42,768 nucleotides of DNA, taken from Acidimicrobiaceae bacterium. GTDB taxonomy: Bacteria; Actinomycetota; Acidimicrobiia; Acidimicrobiales; Aldehydirespiratoraceae. Every line of letters begins with the position of its first letter. Position 1 is the stretch's first letter. Under the pieces are notes generated by a model. It ran no database searches, was not told the origin of the DNA, and was given only the letters and a program-made list of their open reading frames with translations. The stretch spans positions 1 to 42,768 of the forward strand of contig JAPOQG010000360.1 in the NCBI GenBank assembly GCA_026710865.1, read 5' to 3'. The position numbers were made by a program, and so were the translations under genes. Positions 35,279-42,768 of the stretch are shown piece by piece.

Positions 35279-36481
35279 TCACCTCGCCACGGCGTCCAAC
35301 AGCCGTGCCTGGGCGAGCTCCAGGCGATCGATTGGCTGCACGGCGGCAACCCGCACGAAGCCGCGCGGATCGACGGAGCCAGCTTCAGCGGGCTGTTCGC
35401 AGTAGAACTCGCCGGGACTGACGATCAGCCCGGCAGTACGGGCCAGGACATCCACACAGCTCCACGCATCCCCGCCACGAACCTGGGCCCAAACATAGAA
35501 GCCGCCGGACGGAAGAGGCGGCGGCGAGACGGCGAAGCCATTCTCGAGCGTGGGGCGATCGGTCCCGAAGGCCAGGTGCCGTCCTGCCAGACCCAGGACG
35601 TTCGACAGCATCGCGAGGCGCTCCCGGTACAGCTCGCGCTGGGTCTCGACGTGAGTCTGATCGCTCCAAGCGGCCACTGCTGCGGCTTGAACCGGGCCGG
35701 GCACCATGCAGCCCGCATGTTTGCGGCACTCCCGCAGGTAGTGGACCAGATCGGGATCGCCGGCGTAGAACCCGGCCCGCACGCCGGCCATGTTCGAGCG
35801 CTTCGACAGGGAGTGAACGGCCAGCACGCCCTGGGTGCCGCTTTCGAGGATGGTGCGCGGCGGGCCTTCCCATGTGAACTCGGCGTAGCACTCGTCGCTG
35901 GCCACCAGCACGCCGTTGGCCCGGCCCCAGGCCGCCGCGGCCGCCAGGTCGTCGAGCGCGCCGGCCGGATTGCCGGGCGTGTTGACCCACAGGCAAAGAG
36001 CGCGCCTCGCGTCCCGGGGCCTGATCGAGCTGATGTCGATGCGGAAGCGCTCGTCGACAGCAACCGGCACGGCGCGGCAGCCGGCCAGGGTCGCCCCCAT
36101 CGCGTACGACGGGTACGACACGGCCGGATACAGAACCGTGTCGCGGCCGGGGTGGCGCAGCCGGAGATAGCGGGGCAGGGAGACCACGAACTCCTTGGTG
36201 CCGATGCACGCCGCGACCTCTGCGTCGGGATCGACATCCGCGCCGAAGCGACGCTCGATCCAGGCCGACGCGGCCTGCCGGTACGCCGGAGAGCCGATCG
36301 ACGCCGGGTAGCCGCGCTCGGTGCCCGACTCGGCCAGCGCGGCCACCGCCTCCGGGGGTGGCGGATCGCAGGGGGTGCCGATCGAGCAGTCCACCGCGCC
36401 GCCCGGCAGCGCCTCGGCCGCCGCTCGCAGCGAGTTGAGCCTCTCATAGGGATATGCCGGCGGCACGAAGCCCGCGGTCAT
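35279..36481 (-). CDS. dapC: Succinyldiaminopimelate transaminase (class I/II aminotransferase)
   Basis: PPAYPYERLNSLRAAAEALPGGAVDCSIGTPCDPPPPEAV; YPSYAMGATLAG; LWVNTPGNPAGALDDL; HSLSKRSNMAGVRAGFYAGD. Confidence 0.93.
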   Translation of the reverse strand: MTAGFVPPAYPYERLNSLRAAAEALPGGAVDCSIGTPCDPPPPEAVAALAESGTERGYPASIGSPAYRQAASAWIERRFGADVDPDAEVAACIGTKEFVVSLPRYLRLRHPGRDTVLYPAVSYPSYAMGATLAGCRAVPVAVDERFRIDISSIRPRDARRALCLWVNTPGNPAGALDDLAAAAAWGRANGVLVASDECYAEFTWEGPPRTILESGTQGVLAVHSLSKRSNMAGVRAGFYAGDPDLVHYLRECRKHAGCMVPGPVQAAAVAAWSDQTHVETQRELYRERLAMLSNVLGLAGRHLAFGTDRPTLENGFAVSPPPLPSGGFYVWAQVRGGDAWSCVDVLARTAGLIVSPGEFYCEQPAEAGSVDPRGFVRVAAVQPIDRLELAQARLLDAVAR

Positions 36482-36500
36482 CGGTCGTCCTGCCGCGCAA

Positions 36501-37910
36501 TCATTCGCTTTCCCGGCCGTTGACCAGGTAGCGACTGAGGGCACCGACCGACGAGGGCTCCAGGCGGGCCCTGACCCGCATCCCCTCCTCGGTGGCGGTG
36601 GTGTCGAGCACCTGGCCCTCGCGGTGCACCCCCGCGAGCACGTCGCCCCGGTCCCAGGGCACCACCAGCTCGACCTCGCGGGCGACGCGGCGCATCCGGT
36701 CGCCGATGGCGCCCAGCAGTTCGTCGACGCCTTCGCCGGTGGCGGCCGACACGGCCACGGAGCCCTCGGTGCGCTCGGCCAGCCGGGCTGCGGCCGGGCC
36801 CAGGTCGCTCTTGTTGTACGCCACCAGCTCGGGGACCTCGTCCGCCTCGATCTCGGCCAGCACCTGGCGCACCGCCGCCATGGAGCCGTCGGTGTCGCTG
36901 TCGGCGCTGTCCACGACATGGACCAGCAGGTCGGCGTCGCGCACCACGTCGAGCGTCGTCTTGAACGCCTCCACCAGCTGGTGGGGCAGCTTGCGGACGA
37001 ACCCGACCGTGTCGGTGAGGAAGACCGTCTCGCCGCCGGGCAGGCCCAGCCGCCGGGTGGTGGGGTCGAGCGTGGCGAACAGGCGGTCCTCCACTGCCAC
37101 GGAGGCTGACGTGAGCCGGTTGAGCAGCGACGACTTGCCCGCGTTGGTGTAGCCGACGATGGCCACCGCCCGGTTGCGGGTGCGGGTGCGGGCCTTGGAC
37201 TGGGTGCGGCGGTGGCCGGCGATGCGGTGCAGGTCGGCCTCGAGCTTGTGGATGCGCCGCTCCAGGCGCCGGCGGTCGACCTCGAGCTGGGTCTCGCCGG
37301 GACCCCGGGTGCCGATGCCGCCGGCCTGCTGCGACAGCCGCCGGCCCGCGCCCCGCAGGCGGGGCAGCCGGTAGCGCAGCTGGGCCAGCTCCACCTGGGC
37401 CTTGCCCTCGGGCGTGCTGGCGTTCTGGGCGAAGATGTCGAGGATCACCGCGGTGCGGTCCAGGGCGGTGCGTCCGAGCAGCTTCTCCAGGTTGAACTGC
37501 TGCGCGGGGCTGAGCTCGTCGTCGAACACCACCGTGTCGCAGTCGACCTCCTCGGCCACGGCCCTGATCTCGCGAGCCTTTCCGGAACCCACGAAAGTGG
37601 CCGGGTCGGGGGCGGACCGGCGCTGGCAGACCCTCTCGACGGCATCGGCGCCGGCGGTGTCCACCAGCAGGCTCAACTCGTCGAGGGAGGCGTCGGTGGC
37701 CGCGGCGTCCCGGTCCGGCCGGGTCACGCCGACAAGGACGATCCGCTCCCGGAAGGCCCGGTCGATGAGACCGGGACCGTCCCCGCCGAAGTCGCCGAAC
37801 CCGCCCCGGTGCGTGTCGGCGGTGTCAGCGGGTGCGTCGTCTCCGTCGCTGCCGTCGAAGTCGCTGGATGGCTCGCCGTGGCCCTGCAGCGGCTCGTCGG
37901 CGTCAGACAC
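36501..37910 (-). CDS. hflX: GTPase HflX
   Basis: VERVCQRRSAPDPATFVGSGKAREI; FDDELSPAQQFNLEKLLG; RGPGETQLEVDRRRLERRI; VGYTNAGKSSLLNRLT; DTVGFVRKLPHQLVEAFKTTLDVVRDADLLVHVVD. Confidence 0.96.
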   Translation of the reverse strand: MSDADEPLQGHGEPSSDFDGSDGDDAPADTADTHRGGFGDFGGDGPGLIDRAFRERIVLVGVTRPDRDAAATDASLDELSLLVDTAGADAVERVCQRRSAPDPATFVGSGKAREIRAVAEEVDCDTVVFDDELSPAQQFNLEKLLGRTALDRTAVILDIFAQNASTPEGKAQVELAQLRYRLPRLRGAGRRLSQQAGGIGTRGPGETQLEVDRRRLERRIHKLEADLHRIAGHRRTQSKARTRTRNRAVAIVGYTNAGKSSLLNRLTSASVAVEDRLFATLDPTTRRLGLPGGETVFLTDTVGFVRKLPHQLVEAFKTTLDVVRDADLLVHVVDSADSDTDGSMAAVRQVLAEIEADEVPELVAYNKSDLGPAAARLAERTEGSVAVSAATGEGVDELLGAIGDRMRRVAREVELVVPWDRGDVLAGVHREGQVLDTTATEEGMRVRARLEPSSVGALSRYLVNGRESE

Positions 37911-38754
37911 CGGCGACGTCCACTGCAGCCACGTAGGTCGACTCGCCGGTGAGCGTCACGGGCCCCGAGAGGTCTACCCGGGCGTTTCCGCCGGCCATTC
38001 GCACGGTGACATTGTGACCCACTTCGCCCCAGCGATGAAAGACGGCCGCGGCGGCCACCGCGCCGGTTCCGCAGGCCGCGGTCGCTCCCGCTCCCCGCTC
38101 CCAGACGCCCAGCGTCACCTCGTCGGCACCGGTGACTGCCCCGAAGTGGACATTCATGCCGCCGCTGAACAGCGCCTCCACCGCCGGGCCGGCCTCCGGC
38201 AGCGGCACCGCCGCCGGATCGGCAACGGAGAGCACGGCGTGGGGGTTGCCCACGTCGATCGTGTCCCAGCGCTCGATTGCGCCAGGCCCGAGAATGCCTG
38301 CCACGGCGGCCTCAGGGCTGCGACTGAGCCGATCGGGAAGGGGACCGGGGCCGAGCGAGCCCATCTCGGTGGTTCCAACCACCGTGCCGGGGATCTCGAT
38401 CGGCCGGATCGAGCACCGGCGCGGGCCGGCCACGGTGTTCACGACGATGTCCAGCTCGGCCGCTGCGAGGGTGACGGCAATGGCGTGCGCCAGGCACCTG
38501 AGTCCGTTGCCGGACATCTCGGCCGGTGAGCCGTCGGAGTTCCAGAGCCGCATGGTCGCGAAGCGGTCCGCCTCCGCGGCGGCAGGGTCCAGCACGGCGA
38601 AGATCAGCCCGTCCGCGCCCACGCCCCGGCGCCGATGGCACAGCGCGCCGGCCGTCCGGGCCGCGTCGGCATCGCCCGGCATCTCATCCACGAGCGCGAC
38701 GAGGAAGTCGTTGCCCAGCCCATGAAGCTTGTGGAGCGTCAGCCCGGCGGCCAT
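37903..38754 (-). CDS. dapF: Diaminopimelate epimerase
   Basis: LHKLHGLGNDFLVALVDE; MSGNGLRCLAHAIA; VNVHFGAV-like; ERGAGATAACGTGAVAAAAV. Confidence 0.95.
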   Translation of the reverse strand: MAAGLTLHKLHGLGNDFLVALVDEMPGDADAARTAGALCHRRRGVGADGLIFAVLDPAAAEADRFATMRLWNSDGSPAEMSGNGLRCLAHAIAVTLAAAELDIVVNTVAGPRRCSIRPIEIPGTVVGTTEMGSLGPGPLPDRLSRSPEAAVAGILGPGAIERWDTIDVGNPHAVLSVADPAAVPLPEAGPAVEALFSGGMNVHFGAVTGADEVTLGVWERGAGATAACGTGAVAAAAVFHRWGEVGHNVTVRMAGGNARVDLSGPVTLTGESTYVAAVDVAGV

Positions 38755-38784
38755 GGGTGCAGTCTCGCGGGACCCGAGGCCGGT

Positions 38785-39996
38785 TCAACGCGGCGGCGGG
38801 ATGCGGTACTCCAGCAGCGAGGATTGCCCGGCGTCGAATCGCCTCAACACCTCGGCAAGCCCCGTGATGGGCACGATCTCGCAACGGCTCCGCTGCTGCG
38901 AGTCGGCGCCGCCGTACACCAACGTGCTGGATACGACGGTCGGCAGCAATTCTGCGATGCGGTCGAGCGACCGCGAGAAGCCTGTCGCGACGGTGGCGCC
39001 CGACTTGGCTTCTATGGCGTTGATGCCTCGACCCGTCTCGTAGAACAGGTCGCACTCGGTGCCCCGCGAGTCCCGAAAGAACGACAGCCGGGGCTCGCGG
39101 CCGCGGTTGTAGCAGTGCTTGAGCGCCTCGGTGACCACCACGTTCTCAAAGAGCTCGCCCCGCAGCGGATGGGTCGTCACCTGGGCGGGGCTCTCGATTC
39201 CGAGCAGATAGCTGGCGAGGCCGACATCGTAGAAGTACAGCTTGGGCGACTTCACCAGCCGCTTGCGGATGTTGGCCGCGTAGGGCGGCAACAAGAACGC
39301 GACGTAGCTGCGCTCCAGCAGCGCCAGCCACTGCCGGATCGTGGTGTGGGACACTCCCACGTCGTCGCTGAGCGCGGTCAGGTTCAGCAGTCGGCCAACC
39401 CGTCCCGCACAGAGTGCCACGAACTGTCTGAATGCGGGCAGGTTCCCCACACCGCCCATCCGGCGCACGTCACGCTCAACGTAGGTCTCGAAGTAGTCGC
39501 CGAGCGCCTGGCGAGGCTCAAGCCTCTGGTCCAGTATGCGCGGGTAGAAGCCGCCGAAGATGATCTCGCCCAGCGACTCACCGGCACCGGTGCGCCGCCT
39601 CTCCTCGAGCGAGAACGGAAGCAGGCGCAGCAGCGCGGTGCGACCCGCCAGCGACTCGCTCACGGCGTCGGTGAGCTTCAGGTTCTCGCTGCCCGTGAGG
39701 ACGTAGCGGCCGTTGCCGCCGTCGGCGTCCGCAACCTCCTTCAGATATGGGATCAGCGATGGGACGTGCTGGATCTCATCGATGACCGCCGGCATCCCGA
39801 GCCCGGCGAGAAACCCGCGCGGATCCGACTCGGCGTGGTCCCGCACATCGAGCGCGTCGAGGGTGCGGTAGGCCAGATCGTTGAAGGCAGCACGGCAGAG
39901 CGTCGTCTTGCCGGCCTGCCGCGGCCCGGTCACCGTCACGAACGGGTACTGCCCGAACAGCGTCACAAGCCGTTCGGTGATCTCTCTTCGGATCAT
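38785..39996 (-). CDS. AAA ATPase with C-terminal DUF4143
   Basis: VTVTGPRQAGKTTLCRAAF; AVIDEIQHVPSLIPYLKEVAD; GRYVLTGSENLKL; DYFETYVERDVRR; KLYFYDVGLASYLLGI; LRGELFENVVVTE. Confidence 0.95.
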   Translation of the reverse strand: MIRREITERLVTLFGQYPFVTVTGPRQAGKTTLCRAAFNDLAYRTLDALDVRDHAESDPRGFLAGLGMPAVIDEIQHVPSLIPYLKEVADADGGNGRYVLTGSENLKLTDAVSESLAGRTALLRLLPFSLEERRRTGAGESLGEIIFGGFYPRILDQRLEPRQALGDYFETYVERDVRRMGGVGNLPAFRQFVALCAGRVGRLLNLTALSDDVGVSHTTIRQWLALLERSYVAFLLPPYAANIRKRLVKSPKLYFYDVGLASYLLGIESPAQVTTHPLRGELFENVVVTEALKHCYNRGREPRLSFFRDSRGTECDLFYETGRGINAIEAKSGATVATGFSRSLDRIAELLPTVVSSTLVYGGADSQQRSRCEIVPITGLAEVLRRFDAGQSSLLEYRIPPPR

Positions 39997-40015
39997 GGAT
40001 GCATGCTACCCACTT

Positions 40016-40052
40016 CTGCACAATCTGCAATCTACACTTTCAGATTGTGCAG
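40016..40052. promoter_or_regulatory. Perfect 12-bp inverted repeat between DUF4143 ATPase start and miaA stop
   Basis: ctgcacaatctg caatctacacttt cagattgtgcag; low-GC island in high-GC DNA. Confidence 0.8.
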
Positions 40053-41035
40053 TCAGTTGCCCATGCGGCGAACGCCTCCTTCGTGGTCGCGGGGGCGTCG
40101 AGCCAGCGGATTCGGGGGTCGCGGCGGAACCAGCGCTCCTGGCGGCGGGCGAACCGGCGTGTGCGCACGATGGCGAGTTCCAACGCCTCTTCGAGACTTG
40201 CCTCCCCTCGCACATGTTCGAGCAGTTCCTTGTAGCCGAGAGCCTGGGACGCGGTGCGCGAGATCGGGCGTTCGGCGAGGGCTCTCACCTCGTCGAGGAA
40301 GCCGTCGTCCATCTGGCGCTGGTAGCGGGCCGCGATGCGTTCGTCGAGGCGGTCACGATCCCAGCGCAGCCCGACCTGGACGAACGGTGTGGGCGGGTAG
40401 TGCCCCAGGCCCGGTCCATAGGAGGAGAAGGGCTCGCCGCTGCCGACGGTGACTTCGAGGGCCCGCACGATCCTGCGCCGGTTGGTGGGCTCCATGCGGC
40501 CGGCGGCCACCGGGTCGAGATCGGCCAGGCGGCGATGCAGGGCCTCGGTGTCGGAGTCGGTCTCAAGCTCGGCCCGAACCTCCGGGTAGCGGCCGGGGAT
40601 CTTCAGATCGTCGATCACGGCCCGCACGTACAGGCCTGTCCCGCCCACCAGGACCGGCGCGTTGTGCCGGTCGCGGATCTCGCCGATCGCCGCCCGGGCC
40701 CGGTCCTGGAGCTCGGCCACCGCGAACTCCTCGCTGGGGTCGACCAGGTTGATCAGGTGGTGGGGCACCTCGGCCTGCTCAGCCTCAGTGGGGGTGGCCG
40801 TGCCGATGTCCATGCCCCGATAGACCTGCATCGAGTCGAGCGCCACGATCTCGGCGCCGCCGATCAGCCGGGCCACGCCCGTCGCCAGGTCCGACTTGCC
40901 GGAGGCGGTGGGGCCGACGACCACCAGCGGCCGCTCCGCGAGCCTCCTGCGATCAGCAGACGGCAGGCCCTCGCCGCTGTGTCCCGGCGTCCGCGGCTGC
41001 TCCCCGCCAGCTGGTGCTCGCCGCTTCGAGATCAC
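40040..41035 (-). CDS. miaA: tRNA dimethylallyltransferase
   Basis: PLVVVGPTASGKSDLATGVARLIGGAEIVALDSMQVYRGMDIGTATPTEAE; VLVGGTGLYVRAV; TRRFARRQERWFRRDPRI. GTG start at 41035. Confidence 0.94.
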   Translation of the reverse strand: MISKRRAPAGGEQPRTPGHSGEGLPSADRRRLAERPLVVVGPTASGKSDLATGVARLIGGAEIVALDSMQVYRGMDIGTATPTEAEQAEVPHHLINLVDPSEEFAVAELQDRARAAIGEIRDRHNAPVLVGGTGLYVRAVIDDLKIPGRYPEVRAELETDSDTEALHRRLADLDPVAAGRMEPTNRRRIVRALEVTVGSGEPFSSYGPGLGHYPPTPFVQVGLRWDRDRLDERIAARYQRQMDDGFLDEVRALAERPISRTASQALGYKELLEHVRGEASLEEALELAIVRTRRFARRQERWFRRDPRIRWLDAPATTKEAFAAWATDCTI

Positions 41036-41055
41036 CGCCTCGCCAGCTCGCGGCG

Positions 41056-42768
41056 TCAAGTCGCGGCGACGGCCACGGGGATCAGGCGACGGCCCGCCGA
41101 TGCTGGCACCGCGGTGGCGGCAGTCACATCGGGCGGCGTCTCGATGTCGACCAGGGAGCCCTGCAGGAAGTTCGCCGCGGCCGAGGCCACCTCGACCCGG
41201 GCGTACGTTCCGGGGCGGGGCGCTCCGCCGGACGGCGACGGGAAGTGGACCAGAGTGTTGCGCCGGGTGCGGCCGGTGGTGACCGAGGAATCCTTCTTGC
41301 TGGGCCCCTCGACCACAACCTCCTCGACCCGACCGATACGGGCCTCGTTGGCGAGGCGGCTGGAGCGCTCGATCACTCGCCGCAGCCTCTCGTAGCGCTC
41401 CACGGAGACGTCGTGGGGCACGAACCGGTCGCCCATCTCCGCAGCCGCGGTGCCGGGCCGGGGCGAGAAGATGAACGTGAACGCGCTGTCGTAGCGGGCC
41501 TCGGCCGCAACCTCCAGGGTCTGGACGAAGTCCTGTTCGGTCTCGCCGGGGAACCCGACGATGATGTCGGTGGACACAGCCAGGTCCTCCACGGCGGCCC
41601 GGGCCGCCCGCAGGCGCTCCAGGTAGCGCTCGGCGGTGTAGCCCCGGCGCATGGCCCGCAGCACGGCGTCGCTGCCGGACTGCAGCGGCAGGTGCAGGTG
41701 CTCGCACACGGCCGGTACCTCGGCCATGGCCGCGATCGTCTCGGGCCGCAGATCCTTGGGATGCGGGCTGGTGAAGCGCACCCGCCGGATGCCGTCGATC
41801 TCACCGACCTCACGAAGCAGGTCGGCGAACAGCGGCCGGGCCCGCCGGTCGGAGGTCCAGCGCGACCCGCACCACCAAGCGTCGTCGCCGGGCGGATCCT
41901 GCCCGCGGCCATTGCCGGTGACATTCACGCAGCCATCACCGTCCGCGCTCGCGCCGAGGTCGTTGCCGTTAGCACTCACGCAGCCATCACCAGCCGCGCT
42001 CGCACCGAGGTCGTTGCCGTTAGCACTCACGCAGCCATCACCGGCCGCGCTCACACCGAGGTCGTTGCCGTTAGTGCTCACGCAGCCATCGCCGGCCGCG
42101 CTCGCACCGCTACCGCTCCCCCGGCGCGACAGGGCGAGGTCGCGGCCGTAGCTGTTGACGTTCTGGCCGAGCAGGGTCACCTCGTTGACACCGCCGGCGG
42201 CCAGCGCCCGAACTTCGTCGACCAACTCGCCGAACGGCCGGCTGATCTCGGGGCCGCGGACTGCGGGCACGATGCAGAACGTGCAGTTGTTGTCGCACCC
42301 GATCTGGATCGTCACCCAGGCCGAGTGCTCGGCCTCGCGGCGCGCCGGCAGGGCCGACGGGAAGGCCTCGGCGTCGTCGCGGACCGTCTCGGCGAGGATC
42401 TCCACGACCGGTCCGTGCCGCCGGGCGTGGTCGACGAGCTCGGCCGCCCGGTGCACGTTGTGGGTGCCGAACACCACGTCGACGTGCCCGGCCCGCTCCC
42501 GGACCAGCTCCCGGTCCTTCTGGGCCAGGCAGCCGGCAACCGCGATCAGCGCGTCGGGCCGCTTCGCCTTCACCGCCTTGAGCCGGCCCAGAGCGCCGTA
42601 CAGCTTGTTGTCGGCGTTCTCGCGGATGCAGCAGGTGTTGAGCACCATCACGTCGGCCTCCTCCAACACGGAGGCGCGCTGGTACCCGTCACCCTCGAGC
42701 AGACCCGCGATCCGCTCGGAGTCGTGCTCGTTCATCTGGCACCCGAAGGTACGGATGGCGTAAGTCCG
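41056..42768 (-). CDS. miaB: tRNA-2-methylthio-N6-dimethylallyladenosine synthase (5' end outside window)
   Basis: IQIGCDNNCTFCIVPAVRGPEISR; TLLGQNVNSYGRD; SPHPKDLRPETI; VSTDIIVGFPGETEQDF. Reading continues past the ORF-track ATG as RTYAIRTFGCQMNEHDSERIA, including the conserved FGCQMN cysteine. Confidence 0.96.
   Translation of the reverse strand, partial: RTYAIRTFGCQMNEHDSERIAGLLEGDGYQRASVLEEADVMVLNTCCIRENADNKLYGALGRLKAVKAKRPDALIAVAGCLAQKDRELVRERAGHVDVVFGTHNVHRAAELVDHARRHGPVVEILAETVRDDAEAFPSALPARREAEHSAWVTIQIGCDNNCTFCIVPAVRGPEISRPFGELVDEVRALAAGGVNEVTLLGQNVNSYGRDLALSRRGSGSGASAAGDGCVSTNGNDLGVSAAGDGCVSANGNDLGASAAGDGCVSANGNDLGASADGDGCVNVTGNGRGQDPPGDDAWWCGSRWTSDRRARPLFADLLREVGEIDGIRRVRFTSPHPKDLRPETIAAMAEVPAVCEHLHLPLQSGSDAVLRAMRRGYTAERYLERLRAARAAVEDLAVSTDIIVGFPGETEQDFVQTLEVAAEARYDSAFTFIFSPRPGTAAAEMGDRFVPHDVSVERYERLRRVIERSSRLANEARIGRVEEVVVEGPSKKDSSVTTGRTRRNTLVHFPSPSGGAPRPGTYARVEVASAAANFLQGSLVDIETPPDVTAATAVPASAGRRLIPVAVAAT
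41905..42108 (-). repeat. In-frame 51-bp tandem repeat (4 units of 17 aa) inside miaB
   Basis: GASAAGDGCVSTNGNDL / GVSAAGDGCVSANGNDL / GASAAGDGCVSANGNDL / GASADGDGCVNVTGNGR. Confidence 0.95.

Noticed and set aside
41905-42108. Considered as a CRISPR array
   Set aside because: Units are contiguous 51-bp tandem repeats without unique spacers and are in frame within miaB.
1-42768. Search for prophage, transposase, integrase, rRNA or CRISPR genes
   Set aside because: No supporting ORF or motif seen; accessory content is limited to small islets.

Overview
The window is high-GC, gene-dense DNA from an actinobacterium. Gene order resembles Actinomycetota; an Acidimicrobiia-like host is my inference only. 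Two conserved blocks anchor it. The first is prs / tRNA-Gln / ispE / rsmA / Rpf-like / tatD / metG / rsmI / DUF192. The second is nrdJ / LysM protein / lexA / dapE / dapD / dapC / hflX / dapF / miaA / miaB. Between them lie ychF, a BMP-family ABC uptake operon ending in a PhyH dioxygenase, lgt, an acyl-CoA dehydrogenase, a YihY protein and two SnoaL-like proteins. Two very short ribosomal-protein genes (bS22-like and bL37-like) are absent from the ORF track. The most unusual signal is a dispersed bipartite repeat of about 90-105 bp, with four good copies and one partial. It contains a conserved 16-codon frame, EA(V/A)ARA(A/V)RERSE(Q/P)ERE, in which most differences between copies are synonymous. 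One copy is inserted in frame in NrdJ and another forms the C-terminal tail of a DCC-family protein, resembling Rickettsia palindromic elements in behaviour. Other notable items: a translationally coupled small-protein/ImmA-IrrE peptidase pair beside tRNA-Gln; a coupled hypothetical/nucleotidyltransferase pair; a 4 x 51 bp in-frame minisatellite inside MiaB; four SOS boxes between lexA and a LysM gene; and a perfect 12-bp inverted repeat between a DUF4143 ATPase gene and miaA. All calls come from reading the sequence; no database search was run.
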